A stretch of DNA of 56,000 nt from Thiocystis violacea (GTDB lineage: Bacteria > Pseudomonadota > Gammaproteobacteria > Chromatiales > Chromatiaceae): the NCBI RefSeq assembly GCF_016583565.1, contig NZ_NRRF01000032.1:1-56000 (forward strand), in the 5' to 3' direction. The notes beneath the pieces are model-generated. The model did not search any database, was not told the DNA's origin, and saw only the letters and a list, made by a program, of their open reading frames with translations. Both the position numbers and the translations under genes were made by a program. Of this stretch, positions 39,783-48,829 are shown piece after piece. Numbering within the stretch: position 1 is the stretch's first letter; each line of letters starts with the position of its first letter.

Positions 39783-39828
39783 GGCCCGCGCCCCGCCCCG
39801 GGCGCAGCCGCGGGGCAGGGCGCGGGCC
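39783..39828 (-). other. Strong hairpin in the accB-accC intergenic gap
   Basis: GGCCCGCGCCCCGCCCC (39783-39799) is complementary to GGGGCAGGGCGCGGGCC (39812-39828) with one mismatch and a 12-base loop. On the transcribed minus strand it follows the accB stop. No T-tract follows, so it is more likely an mRNA-stabilising or processing stem than a terminator. Confidence 0.7.
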
Positions 39829-39835
39829 TCGGGCG

Positions 39836-40300
39836 TCATTCGATCACGAACAGGGGCTGGTTGTACTCGACCGGCTGTCCGTTCTCGACCAGGATGCGCG
39901 TGACGCGCCCTGCTTGCTCGCACTCGATCTGGTTCAGGATCTTCATGGCTTCGATGATGCAGAGGGTGTCGCCGGCCTTGACCGAGTGGCCCTCATCGAC
40001 AAAGGGCTTGGAGCCCGGAGAGGGCGCCCGATAGAAGGTGCCGACCATGGGAGAGCGGACGATCGTGCCGGCAAAGTCTTCCTCGGCGTCGTCGTCTTCC
40101 TTGGCCGCGGCGCTGGGGGCCTGTGCGGGGGCGGCCGGCGCGCCGTAGGGCATCGGCATGCCTTGAGGCATGTACATCGGCATGGCGTTGCTGCCGTGGC
40201 GGCTGATGCGCACGGATTCCTCGCCCTCGTGGATTTCGATCTCGGCGACGTCGGATTGCTCCAACAGCTCGATCAGCTTCTTAACCTTGCGGATGTCCAT
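39836..40300 (-). CDS. accB: Biotin carboxyl carrier protein of acetyl-CoA carboxylase
   Basis: 154-residue AccB carries the biotin that shuttles CO2 to AccA/AccD. An N-terminal helix (1-30), a Met/Pro/Ala-rich linker ('[18 protein letters not shown]'), and the biotinyl domain ('[13 protein letters not shown]', '[12 protein letters not shown]' with biotinylated Lys120). It is 16 bases downstream of aroQ. Confidence 0.97.
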   Translation of the reverse strand: MDIRKVKKLIELLEQSDVAEIEIHEGEESVRISRHGSNAMPMYMPQGMPMPYGAPAAPAQAPSAAAKEDDDAEEDFAGTIVRSPMVGTFYRAPSPGSKPFVDEGHSVKAGDTLCIIEAMKILNQIECEQAGRVTRILVENGQPVEYNQPLFVIE

Positions 40301-40316
40301 TGTTCAGTTGTTCTCG

Positions 40317-40766
40317 TTACTTGTTGTTCTGCGCCAGGCGGCTCAGCACGGCGCGCAGCGCCAGTGCGTATCCCTCGGCCCCGAGCCCGCAGATCACGCC
40401 GACCGCCACGTCCGAAAAATAGGAGTGGGCGCGGAAGGGCTCGCGGGCGTGCACGTTCGACAGGTGCACCTCGATGAAGGGAATGGCCACGGCCAGCAGG
40501 GCGTCGCGCAGCGCGACGCTGGTATGGGTGAACGCAGCGGGGTTGATGATGATGTAATGGACATCATCCTGCGGAGCCTTGTGAATCGCCTCGATAAGCA
40601 GGTGCTCCGCGTTGCTCTGGATAAACTGGAGCCGATGGCCTTCTGCCTGCGCCGTCGCTTCGAGCGAGCGCTGGATTTGCGCGAGCGTCACCTGGCCGTA
40701 GTGGCCGGGCTCGCGCGTGCCGAGCAGATTGAGGTTGGGTCCGTTCAGGACCAGAATCGTGGCCAT
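40317..40766 (-). CDS. aroQ: Type II 3-dehydroquinate dehydratase
   Basis: 149-residue AroQ, dehydrating 3-dehydroquinate in the shikimate pathway. Family motifs: '[20 protein letters not shown]' (in part), '[13 protein letters not shown]', '[18 protein letters not shown]' with the catalytic region, and '[15 protein letters not shown]' with the catalytic-type His. It heads the aroQ-accB-accC-prmA-dusB-fis-purH run and diverges from the polyene-like operon. Confidence 0.97.
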   Translation of the reverse strand: MATILVLNGPNLNLLGTREPGHYGQVTLAQIQRSLEATAQAEGHRLQFIQSNAEHLLIEAIHKAPQDDVHYIIINPAAFTHTSVALRDALLAVAIPFIEVHLSNVHAREPFRAHSYFSDVAVGVICGLGAEGYALALRAVLSRLAQNNK

Positions 40767-41044
40767 CGTGCCAACTGCCTTCCAGACGAGGGTGAAAACC
40801 AGCGGTACTGCCGTCCGGACGGAATCGGCGGCAAATCGCGGCGAATTGTCCCGATTTCAGCGGATCTTGTCCAGTAAGGAAGGATTGTGCAGGAGCGGGT
40901 CATCCGGCCCGCGTGGGGACCCATGAGTTCGAGTCCGAGCTTGGGTCAATGATGGGCCGCTCGCGCCGAGGCGTGCAGTTCAATCGGCGTTTGTGGTTTT
41001 GGTAAAGTCATGTCCGGAAGTCACCTTGGAGCCCATCCAACCGA

Positions 41045-41647
41045 ATGCCATCCCGACGCCCCCGACATTGCCAGCCGTCTTTCCTCCTGGTCTGGATCCT
41101 GGCCTGCTGCTTCTGGAATCCTTCGCCCGCATTCTGCGCAGGATTCGACCTGGACGCGCTCATGAGGCTGTTGGCCGATCATCCACACGGTCGTGTGAGC
41201 TTCGTCGAGACACGCCACCTGGCGCTGCTCGATCGGCCGATCGAGGCCCGCGGTGAGTTGGTCTATATCCCGCCCGACCGGCTGGAGCGCCACACTCGGG
41301 AGCCGCGTGAGGAGTCGGCGATCCTGGACGGCGATACCCTGACGCTGGTCCGCGACGGCCGCCGTCGGGCGATGTCCCTGCGCGAGAATCCCAGCGTTGC
41401 GCTCCTCATCGGTAGTCTCAGGGCGGTCCTGGGCGGCGACCGCGCGCGGCTCGAACGCGACTTCACGATCAATCATGCCGGCACGCCGGACGCCTGGATC
41501 CTCGACCTCCTGCCCAGAGAGCCCGAGCTGACGCCCGCGCTGCGCCGTATCCACCTCGTCGGGCGCGGCGGGCAGGTCGAGCGGGTCGAGATGATCGAGA
41601 CGGACGGCGATCGCAGCGTCATCGAGATCGGTGACGCCCGATCATGA
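41045..41647 (+). CDS. LolA-like periplasmic lipid/lipoprotein carrier
   Basis: 200 residues with a signal peptide (hydrophobic 13-24, 'SPAFCAG') and a LolA-type half-barrel ('FDLDALMRLLADHPHGRVSFVET', 'LDRPIEARGELVYIPPDRLER', 'GSLRAVLGGD'). LolA homologues of this divergent kind are standard in aryl-polyene, xanthomonadin and flexirubin clusters, where they are thought to help carry the pigment lipid across the periplasm. It is first of an eight-gene operon and overlaps the exporter gene by 4 bases. Confidence 0.85.
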   Translation: MPSRRPRHCQPSFLLVWILACCFWNPSPAFCAGFDLDALMRLLADHPHGRVSFVETRHLALLDRPIEARGELVYIPPDRLERHTREPREESAILDGDTLTLVRDGRRRAMSLRENPSVALLIGSLRAVLGGDRARLERDFTINHAGTPDAWILDLLPREPELTPALRRIHLVGRGGQVERVEMIETDGDRSVIEIGDARS

Positions 41648-44022
41648 CGACAGGCGGCAGGCTCGCGCGCTTCTTCGGCTGGCTGATGGCCGTCGTGCTG
41701 CTGGTGGTGCTGGTCGTCAAGGCCGATTATTCGGCCGACATGTCGGTCTTCCTGCCCCGGTCGCCCACGCCCGAGCAGGCGCTTCTGGTCGATCAGCTCC
41801 AGGAGGGGACGGTCTCGCGACTGGTTCTGGTCGCCATCGCGGGCGGCGAAATGGCGCAGCGCGCGCAGGTCGCCAAGGCCATGGCTGCGGCACTGCGTTC
41901 GAGCGGAACCTTCGACCTGGTGACGAATGGAGACGAGGCGGCGCTGGCGAAGGACCGCGCCTGGCTCTTCGCGCATCGCTATCTCCTGAGTCCGGCGGTC
42001 GACGCGCAGCGCTTCACCGTCGAGGGTTTGCGTGCCGCGCTGACCGAGACGCTGGACTGGCTCGTCTCGCCCGCCGGGATGCTGATCGAGGACCTGGTGC
42101 CGCGCGACCCGACGTCCGAGCTGATCCAGATCCTCGAGCGGATCGAATCCGGAACGCAGCCAAGGCGTGACGCAGGGGTCTGGGTAAGCCGCGACGGGCA
42201 GCAGGCCCTGCTGCTCGCCCTGACGCGCGCGGCCGGATCCGATCTCGATGGGCAGGAGGCCGCACTCGCGGAGATCGACGCGGCGTTTGCAAGCGCCCGC
42301 GCGGCGCTACCCGACGCCGAGGCGCTGGCGCTGGTCAAGACGGGACCTGGCGTCTTCGCGGTCAGCTCGCGCGCGACCATCAAGGCGGAGGTCACGCGCA
42401 TCGCGCTGCTCGCCACCGCGATCATCGTGACCCTGCTGCTGTTCGTCTACCGCTCGGTGCCGGTCCTGCTCCTCGGGCTCTTGCCCGTGGTGACCGGCGC
42501 CCTGGCCGGCATCGCCGCCGTGAGCCTGGGCTTCGGTGTCGTCCACGGCCTGACCATCGGTTTCGGGGCGACCCTCATCGGTGAGGCGGTCGACTACGGC
42601 ATCTATCTCTTCGTCCAGCGCGGCGGCGCCGATTCTGACGAAGCGGCGATGGTCGGGCTCTGGCCGACCATCCGGATCGGTCTGCTGACCTCGATCTGCG
42701 GCTTCGGCGTCATGCTGGGCTCCGGGTTCCCTGGGCTCGCCCAGCTGGGGCTCTACTCCACGACCGGTCTGATCGCGGCGGCGCTGGTCACGCGCCTGGT
42801 GCTGCCGGCCTTTCTGCCAGCCAAGCCCAAGCTCCGCGACCTGACGGCCTTTGGCGAGGCGCTCGTTCGGATGACCGCTGCACTGGCGCGACTGCGTTGG
42901 CTGGTCCCGGTCATCTGTTTGGTTGGCCTGCTGGTGATCTGGACCCATCGCGACGGGCTCTGGAACGACTCGCTGCTCGCCTTGAGCCCGGTCTCACCCG
43001 AGGCTCAGGCCCTGGATGCACGGCTGCGCGCGGACATGGGCGCACCCGAGGCAAGCGCGCTGGTCGTGATCGACGCCCCGGACCGCGAGACCGCGCTGGG
43101 TCAGGCCGAGCGGGTCGCCGAGACATTGAGCGGACTGGTCGAGGAGGGCGCCATCGCGGGCTTCGACAGCCCAGCAACCTACCTGCCCAGTCTGCGGACT
43201 CAGCAGGCCAGGCTCGCAAGCCTGCCGGATCGCGATGCCCTGGCCGCCAGGCTGACGGCCGCGACGGCCGATCTGCCCCTCAAGACCGAGCGACTTCAGC
43301 CATTTCTCGACGATGTCGACGCGGCACGGCAGGGCGGGCCGATCGGGGCGGATGCGCTGGCCGAGACCTCATTCGCGCTCGCGGTGGTCTCCATGCTGAA
43401 CGAGGGGGCCGACGGCTGGCGCGTCACACTGCCGCTCAGAGCGGCGGAAGACGCTGCCGGCAACCTTGACATGGATGCCGAGCGGCTGACCGAGGCGTTG
43501 GCGGAGACCGCGCACCCGGACGGCGTGACGCTGCGCCTGCTCCAGCTCAAGCGCGAATCCGACGCGCTCTACGCGGACTATCTGAAAGAAGCGATCTGGC
43601 TATCACTGGCCGGATTCCTGGCCGTGCTCGTGCTGCTCGCGATCACGCTACGGTCCGTTGTGGCCGTCTGGCGGGTCGTGCTGCCGCTCCTGGCGGCGGT
43701 GCTGACCGTGACCGCGGCGCTGATCATGGTTGGTCAGTCGCTCATCCTGATGCATCTGGTGGGGCTCCTTCTGGTGGTGGCGGTCGGCTCGAACTACGCG
43801 CTCTTCTTCGCCCGCGGCTCCGGGGCGGACGGCATTCCGGCCCCGCGCACGCTGGCGTCGCTCCTCTTCGCCAACCTGACGACCCTGGCCGGTTTCGGTC
43901 TGCTGGCGACGTCCTCCGTCCCCGTGCTCCAGGCGATCGGCCTCACCGTGGGACCAGGTGCCTTCCTGGCGCTCCTCTTCGCGGCCATGCTCAGTCGTCC
44001 GCGGTGGGGGAGGGCGACCTAG
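41644..44022 (+). CDS. MMPL/RND-family exporter
   Basis: 792 residues with the RND layout: one N-terminal helix, a periplasmic domain, five helices (about residues 250-385), a further single helix (about 420-440), a second periplasmic domain, and a last block of helices (about 640-790). 'FGATLIGEAVDYGIYLFVQR' marks the first membrane block; the second has 'VVAVGSNYALFFARG'. Proteins of this sort in aryl-polyene clusters are taken to export the lipid product. It overlaps the LolA-like gene (ATGA), so the two are made together. Confidence 0.9.
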   Translation: MTTGGRLARFFGWLMAVVLLVVLVVKADYSADMSVFLPRSPTPEQALLVDQLQEGTVSRLVLVAIAGGEMAQRAQVAKAMAAALRSSGTFDLVTNGDEAALAKDRAWLFAHRYLLSPAVDAQRFTVEGLRAALTETLDWLVSPAGMLIEDLVPRDPTSELIQILERIESGTQPRRDAGVWVSRDGQQALLLALTRAAGSDLDGQEAALAEIDAAFASARAALPDAEALALVKTGPGVFAVSSRATIKAEVTRIALLATAIIVTLLLFVYRSVPVLLLGLLPVVTGALAGIAAVSLGFGVVHGLTIGFGATLIGEAVDYGIYLFVQRGGADSDEAAMVGLWPTIRIGLLTSICGFGVMLGSGFPGLAQLGLYSTTGLIAAALVTRLVLPAFLPAKPKLRDLTAFGEALVRMTAALARLRWLVPVICLVGLLVIWTHRDGLWNDSLLALSPVSPEAQALDARLRADMGAPEASALVVIDAPDRETALGQAERVAETLSGLVEEGAIAGFDSPATYLPSLRTQQARLASLPDRDALAARLTAATADLPLKTERLQPFLDDVDAARQGGPIGADALAETSFALAVVSMLNEGADGWRVTLPLRAAEDAAGNLDMDAERLTEALAETAHPDGVTLRLLQLKRESDALYADYLKEAIWLSLAGFLAVLVLLAITLRSVVAVWRVVLPLLAAVLTVTAALIMVGQSLILMHLVGLLLVVAVGSNYALFFARGSGADGIPAPRTLASLLFANLTTLAGFGLLATSSVPVLQAIGLTVGPGAFLALLFAAMLSRPRWGRAT

Positions 44023-44024
44023 CC

Positions 44025-44885
44025 ATGGCTCAATGTGGCGCAAGCAGCCAGCCGGCGAATCGCGCGGGGTGCGCGCGACCCTGGCGACCCTCGGCGCTGA
44101 TTTGGCTGAGTCTGATCCTGCACCTCGTGATCGCCCTCGTTTGGCTGTGGCGGCCAGGCCTTTGGCCGTGGTGGCTCGCCGTGCTGGTCGCCAATCATCT
44201 GGTGCTCACGCTCGCCGGACTCTGGCCGCGCTCCACCTGGCTCGGGCCGAACTGGCGCGGGTTGCCGCCGTGCGCCGCCCGGCGCGGGGAGATCGCGATC
44301 ACCATCGATGACGGCCCCGATCCGTCCGTGACCCCGGCCGTCCTGACCATCCTGGCGCGCCATGGCGTCAAGGCGACCTTCTTTTGCATCGGCGTGCGCG
44401 CAGCCGCGCATCCGGAGCTGGTCGCTGAAATCCTGTCCGCGGGACACGCGGTCGAAAACCACTCCTACGGGCATCGTCATGACTTTTCGCTCTTCGGTCC
44501 TCGTCGGATCAGGGCCGATCTCGACCGCGCACAGACCCTGCTCACTGGGCTTGCGGGCGCCCCGTCGCGCTTCTTTCGCGCCCCCGCCGGGCTGCGCAAT
44601 CCCTTTCTCGAACCCGTGCTCGCGCGGGTTGGGCTCCAGCTGGTGAGCTGGACGCGGCGCGGCTTCGACACCCGCGAGCGCGATCCGCTGCGCGTCCTGG
44701 CGCGCCTGGAGCCTGGGGTAAGAGCGGGCGGGATCCTGCTCCTGCATGACGGCAATGCGGCACGCGGCAGCCGGGGGCAGGCTGTGATCCTGGAGGTCCT
44801 GCCGGCCCTGATCGAGCGCATCCGTGCGGCTGGACTGAAACCCGTGACCTTGGGCGAGGCGTTTGCGGAGGAGGGCGGCGCGTGA
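44025..44885 (+). CDS. Membrane-anchored polysaccharide deacetylase family protein
   Basis: 286 residues. Two N-terminal membrane helices (about 25-42 and 46-66), then an NodB-type carbohydrate esterase 4 domain: metal/catalytic 'ITIDDGPDPS' (Asp95-Asp96), 'VENHSYGHRHD' (His146, His150), 'FFRAPAGLRNP' and 'GGILLLHDG'. The catalytic set is intact, so it may deacetylate a sugar or amide outside the membrane, possibly on the glycosylated product of this operon; the substrate is unknown. Start ATG 44025 is 2 bases after the exporter stop. Confidence 0.88.
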   Translation: MAQCGASSQPANRAGCARPWRPSALIWLSLILHLVIALVWLWRPGLWPWWLAVLVANHLVLTLAGLWPRSTWLGPNWRGLPPCAARRGEIAITIDDGPDPSVTPAVLTILARHGVKATFFCIGVRAAAHPELVAEILSAGHAVENHSYGHRHDFSLFGPRRIRADLDRAQTLLTGLAGAPSRFFRAPAGLRNPFLEPVLARVGLQLVSWTRRGFDTRERDPLRVLARLEPGVRAGGILLLHDGNAARGSRGQAVILEVLPALIERIRAAGLKPVTLGEAFAEEGGA

Positions 44886-45613
44886 GTACGGACTTCGAAC
44901 GGCGTTTGATCGCGCACGCGGCTGCCCGCTACAAGGTCGCCGGCCCTTATGCCTGGCACTTCGCGCGCGGCAAGCTGGGGGGCGATCCGGTCTTCGTCGC
45001 CATGCTTCGAGATGGGCTCCTGCCGAGCCCGACGACCATTTTGGACCTCGGCTGCGGCGAGGCCTTGTTGGCGAGCTGGCTGCTCGCCGCCGCCGAGCTG
45101 CACGCGCGCGGTGATTGGCCCGCGGATTGGCCGGCCCCGCCGCGGATCGAGGCCTATCGCGGAATCGAGCTGCAGCCGCGTGACGTGGCCCGTGCGCGCT
45201 GCGCGCTCCCAGCGGTCTTCCGCGTCGAGCGCGGCGACATCCGGGATGCGGCGCTCGGCAAGGCCGGCCTCGTTGTCATCCTGGACGTGCTCCACTACAT
45301 CGCGCTTGCGGACCAGCGGCGCGTGCTCGAACGGGTCCGCGCCTGTCTCCAGCCGGGCGGGACGCTGCTCTTGCGCGTCGGCGACGCCGCCGGTGGGCTA
45401 CCGTTTCGGATCAGCCTGGCGGTGGACGCCCTGGTGACGCGCCTGCGCGGACAGTCCCTGGGGCGACTGCAGTGTCGGCCCCTCAGCGCCTGGCTGGCGG
45501 AACTGAGCGCGCTGGGCTTCGCGGTGCGGGCCGTCCCCATGAGCGCCGGCACCCCATTTGCCAACCATCTGCTGATCGCTCACCCTGGAGACCCTGGGCG
45601 CAACGCCGCCTGA
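44882..45613 (+). CDS. Class I SAM-dependent methyltransferase
   Basis: 243 residues. SAM-binding motif 'ILDLGCGEALLASWLL' near residue 55, acidic strand 'YRGIELQPRDVARA', and 'AGLVVILDVLHYI' (motif IV region). It overlaps the deacetylase stop by 4 bases (GTGA). In aryl-polyene pathways a methyltransferase modifies the aromatic head group, which would fit here; this is inferred from context. Confidence 0.85.
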   Translation: MSTDFERRLIAHAAARYKVAGPYAWHFARGKLGGDPVFVAMLRDGLLPSPTTILDLGCGEALLASWLLAAAELHARGDWPADWPAPPRIEAYRGIELQPRDVARARCALPAVFRVERGDIRDAALGKAGLVVILDVLHYIALADQRRVLERVRACLQPGGTLLLRVGDAAGGLPFRISLAVDALVTRLRGQSLGRLQCRPLSAWLAELSALGFAVRAVPMSAGTPFANHLLIAHPGDPGRNAA

Positions 45614-45634
45614 CGCAGTGAGAAGGAAGCCGGA

Positions 45635-46834
45635 TTGAAGCGGATCGCCGTTACTAAACACACACTGACGACTTGTCTCGGTCGGGGCAACGAGGCGCAT
45701 CGAGAGGCCCTCGTGAGCGGCCGCAGCGGTCTCGCCGCCCGCGCGTTCGAGGATGTCGATCTCGACACCTGGATCGGCATGGTCGAGGGACTGGATGCGC
45801 CCCCGCCAGCGGATGGCGCCAGTCCGCGCGCCTGCCGCAACAATCGGCTCGCGGCGCTGGCGCTGGAGCAGGACGGCTTTCTCGACGCCGCGCGCGACGC
45901 CGTGAGCCGCTATGGGGCCGCTCGGGTCGCGGTCTATCTGGGCACCAGCACGTCCGGAATTCTGGAGACCGAGCTAGCCTACCGGACGCGCGATCCCCTG
46001 AACGGCCAGCTGCCGTCATGGCTGGACTACCGCGCCAGTCACAGCATCTCATCGCTGGCCGAGTGCGTCAGTCGGATCGTCGGCACGACCGGACCTCTCG
46101 CGGTCATTTCCACGGCCTGCTCATCGAGCGCCAAGGCCTTCGCCACCGCGGCTCGCCAGATGGCTTGCGGGCTGGTCGATGCGGCCATTGTCGGCGGCGT
46201 GGATACGCTCTGTCTGACGACGCTCTACGGCTTCAACTCGCTGGAATTGCTCGCCAAGGGGCCTTGCCGCCCCTTCGACCGCCATCGCGAAGGTCTGTCG
46301 ATCGGCGAGGCCGCGGCCTTTGCCCTCCTGGAGCCTGATGTGCCTGCCAGCCTCTGGCTCAGCGGCTACGGCGAATCCAGCGATGCCTACCACATGTCAT
46401 CACCGCATCCCGAGGCGCGGGGCGCGCTTCAGGCGATGGACGCGGCGCTTGCGCGTGCGGCGCTGGCGCCCTCCGAGATCGACTACATCAATCTGCATGG
46501 GACCGCGACGCCGTCCAGCGATCTGGCCGAGGGCAAGGCGGTTGCCCAGCGCTTCGGCACGACCGTGCCCGCCAGTTCCACCAAGGGCGCCACTGGGCAT
46601 ACCCTCGGCGCCGCCGGTGGGGTCGAGGCGGTGCTCTGTCTGCTCGCACTCGAGAACGGGCTGATCCCCGGCAGCGTCGGCCTGATCGAGGCGGATCCCG
46701 CGATCCGAATCGGGTTGGAGCCAGTCACGCGCCGGGCTCGCCCGCGCAATGTCCTGACGAACTCGTTCGGATTCGGCGGGACCAACTGCAGTCTGATCTT
46801 CGCGCGCGCGGGGCAGGAGGGCGGCCATGACTGA
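45635..46834 (+). CDS. Beta-ketoacyl-ACP synthase (KS), aryl-polyene type
   Basis: 399 residues with a complete FabF-type active site: Cys162 in 'ISTACSSSAKAF', His288 in 'NLHGTAT' and His322 in 'GATGHTLGAAGG'. It should condense ACP-bound acyl chains. The start is a TTG at 45635 with AAGGAAG 6-12 bases before. It overlaps the next, KS-like gene by 8 bases, the layout seen for ketosynthase/chain-length-factor pairs. Confidence 0.92.
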   Translation: MKRIAVTKHTLTTCLGRGNEAHREALVSGRSGLAARAFEDVDLDTWIGMVEGLDAPPPADGASPRACRNNRLAALALEQDGFLDAARDAVSRYGAARVAVYLGTSTSGILETELAYRTRDPLNGQLPSWLDYRASHSISSLAECVSRIVGTTGPLAVISTACSSSAKAFATAARQMACGLVDAAIVGGVDTLCLTTLYGFNSLELLAKGPCRPFDRHREGLSIGEAAAFALLEPDVPASLWLSGYGESSDAYHMSSPHPEARGALQAMDAALARAALAPSEIDYINLHGTATPSSDLAEGKAVAQRFGTTVPASSTKGATGHTLGAAGGVEAVLCLLALENGLIPGSVGLIEADPAIRIGLEPVTRRARPRNVLTNSFGFGGTNCSLIFARAGQEGGHD

Positions 46835-47630
46835 GCACGGGTTCTCGATGCGCGCGCGTGTCGCCGGCATCGGTGTCGTGGGACCGGGCATGAGCGACTG
46901 GTCGGGGATGCGCGAGCGGCTCCTGGCCGACAGCGGCCAGCCCCTGACGCCGACACAGATTCCCAACCCCGAGGGGCTTCCGCCGACGGAGCGGCGTCGG
47001 GTTGGCAAGGTCGTCAAGCTCGCCCTCGCGGCGGGACTGGGTGCATGCCGGGACTCGGGGATCGATCCTGCCGGGCCGGCAACCGTCTTCGCCTCTTCGG
47101 GGGGCGACGGCGAGAACTGTCACGCCATCTGCGAGCTGCTGGCGGGCGAGGACCGGCGCATCTCGCCGATCCGCTTCCACAATTCCGTGAACAACGCGGC
47201 CTCTGGCTACTGGGGCATTGCGACGGGTGCCCAGACGGGCTCCAGCGTCCTCTCGGCCTTTGATGGCAGCTTCGTCGTGGGGCTCATGGAGGCCTTCGCG
47301 CTGGTCGCGACGGACGGGGAACCGGTGCTTCTGGTGACCTATGACCATCCCTATCCCTCGCCCCTGAACGAGTGTCGCCCGCTTGGGCCTGCCTTCGGCG
47401 TGGGTCTCCTGCTCGCGGTGGAGGGCGGTTCCGGACCGGTTTTGAACCTGCGCGGACTGGGCTGCGCGCCGGCGGATCGACTCGCGGACCCCGTGCTTGA
47501 GGCGCTGCGTCGCAGCGTTCCCGCCGCGCGCTGCCTGCCCCTGCTGAGGGCGCTCGCGGGTGGAGTTGCCGCATCTGTCGCGTTGGAGTCTCTGAATGGT
47601 CAGACACTGATCGTCGAGGTTCAGCCATGA
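46827..47630 (+). CDS. Beta-ketoacyl synthase-like protein without active site (chain-length-factor-like)
   Basis: 267 residues of the short ketoacyl-synthase N-terminal family (as in aryl-polyene clusters). 'VAGIGVVGPGMSDW' starts the fold and 'FHNSVNNAASGYWGIATG' falls where the active Cys segment would be, with no Cys. The protein ends before the region that holds the two histidines. It probably pairs with the preceding synthase to set chain length. It overlaps the dehydratase gene by 4 bases. Confidence 0.85.
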   Translation: MTEHGFSMRARVAGIGVVGPGMSDWSGMRERLLADSGQPLTPTQIPNPEGLPPTERRRVGKVVKLALAAGLGACRDSGIDPAGPATVFASSGGDGENCHAICELLAGEDRRISPIRFHNSVNNAASGYWGIATGAQTGSSVLSAFDGSFVVGLMEAFALVATDGEPVLLVTYDHPYPSPLNECRPLGPAFGVGLLLAVEGGSGPVLNLRGLGCAPADRLADPVLEALRRSVPAARCLPLLRALAGGVAASVALESLNGQTLIVEVQP

Positions 47631-48073
47631 CTCAGACGCTCGACCGCGACTGGATCCTGGCGCGGATCCCGCATCAGGGTGTCATGTGTCTGAACGATGC
47701 TGTCGAGTCCTGGGATCGGGACAGCCTGACCTGTACCGCCTGGAGTCATCGCTCGGTGGAGAACCCGCTGCGCTTGGAAGACCGACTGAGCGCCCTGATG
47801 GGCATCGAGTATGCCGCGCAGGCGGTCGCCATTCATGGGGCCTTGCAGGGTTCAGGCGCCGCGCCGGGCATGCTGGGGAGCGTTCGCGGCCTCACTTGTG
47901 ACTGCGACCGGCTGGACAGTGTCGCTGGACCCTTGCAGGTGCGCGTCCATCGACTGGGCGGGGATGCATCGGCGCTGCTTTATGACTTCGAGCTTCACGG
48001 GGACGGCCGCCGACTCATGAGCGGTCGGCTGACCATCGTCCTCGCGATTCCGTGCCAGGCGACAGGGCGATGA
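47627..48073 (+). CDS. Hotdog-fold 3-hydroxyacyl-ACP dehydratase
   Basis: 148 residues, hotdog fold. 'ILARIPHQGVMCLNDAVESW' (in part) carries the family His, followed by 'NPLRLEDRLSALMGIEYAAQAVAIHG'-like helix (Glu in 'GIEYAAQ'). This is the dehydratase type found in aryl-polyene and xanthomonadin clusters, making the trans double bonds of the polyene. It overlaps the preceding gene by 4 bases. Confidence 0.88.
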   Translation: MTQTLDRDWILARIPHQGVMCLNDAVESWDRDSLTCTAWSHRSVENPLRLEDRLSALMGIEYAAQAVAIHGALQGSGAAPGMLGSVRGLTCDCDRLDSVAGPLQVRVHRLGGDASALLYDFELHGDGRRLMSGRLTIVLAIPCQATGR

Positions 48074-48098
48074 TCGAGTGGCGCCCCAGGAGGATTCA

Positions 48099-48821
48099 GT
48101 GACAACACGCGCGCTCGTCACCGGCGGCAGCGGCGGTATCGGCGCCGCCATCTGCCGACGCCTCGCCGCCGATGGACATGAGGTCTTGGTTCACGGCCAC
48201 CGCAATGGAGAGCGCGTCGAGGCGGTGGTGCATGAGATCAAGGCCGCGGGTGGAGCCGCCCGGCCGCTCATCCTCGATGTCACGGACGCGGAGCGCTGCC
48301 GGGAAGTGCTGGAGGCGCTGACCGATGAGCGGCCGGTGCAGATCCTCGTCAACAACGCCGGCATTCACGATGACGCGGTCTTTCCTGGGATGCGCGCCGG
48401 GCAGTGGCGGGAAGTGCTGGACGTGAACCTGAACGGCTTCTTCAACGTGACCCAGCCGCTCACCCTGCCCATGATCCGCACCCGCTGGGGGCGGATCATC
48501 TCGATCACCTCCGTCGCCGCCATTCTCGGCAACCGCGGCCAGGTGAACTACTCGGCCGCCAAGGGCGCCCTGCACTCCGCCACCCGTTCATTGTCCCTGG
48601 AGCTGGCCGGGCGCGGCATCACCGTCAACGCGGTCGCGCCCGGGATCATCGAGACCGCGATGAGCGAGGATCACTTTTCCACCGAGGCCATCGCCCAGCT
48701 GGTTCCCATGAAGCGCGCCGGCCGGCCGGAAGAGGTGGCCGATGTCGTCGCCTTTCTTGCCTCGAAGGCCGCCTCCTACGTCAGCGGACAGGTGATTTCG
48801 GTCAACGGGGGCATGGTGTGA
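48099..48821 (+). CDS. fabG: 3-oxoacyl-ACP reductase (SDR family, FabG-like)
   Basis: 240-residue short-chain dehydrogenase. 'ALVTGGSGGIGAAICRRLA' binds NADPH, 'ILVNNAGIHDD' follows, and the catalytic set is Ser ('ISITSVAAI'), Tyr and Lys ('VNYSAAKGAL'). The GTG at 48099 is chosen because AGGAGG lies 5 bases before it; an upstream GTG at 48078 lacks one. As last gene of the operon it would reduce the ketosynthase product before dehydration. This is a pathway copy, probably not the housekeeping fabG. Confidence 0.92.
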   Translation: MTTRALVTGGSGGIGAAICRRLAADGHEVLVHGHRNGERVEAVVHEIKAAGGAARPLILDVTDAERCREVLEALTDERPVQILVNNAGIHDDAVFPGMRAGQWREVLDVNLNGFFNVTQPLTLPMIRTRWGRIISITSVAAILGNRGQVNYSAAKGALHSATRSLSLELAGRGITVNAVAPGIIETAMSEDHFSTEAIAQLVPMKRAGRPEEVADVVAFLASKAASYVSGQVISVNGGMV

Positions 48822-48829
48822 CGGCATCC

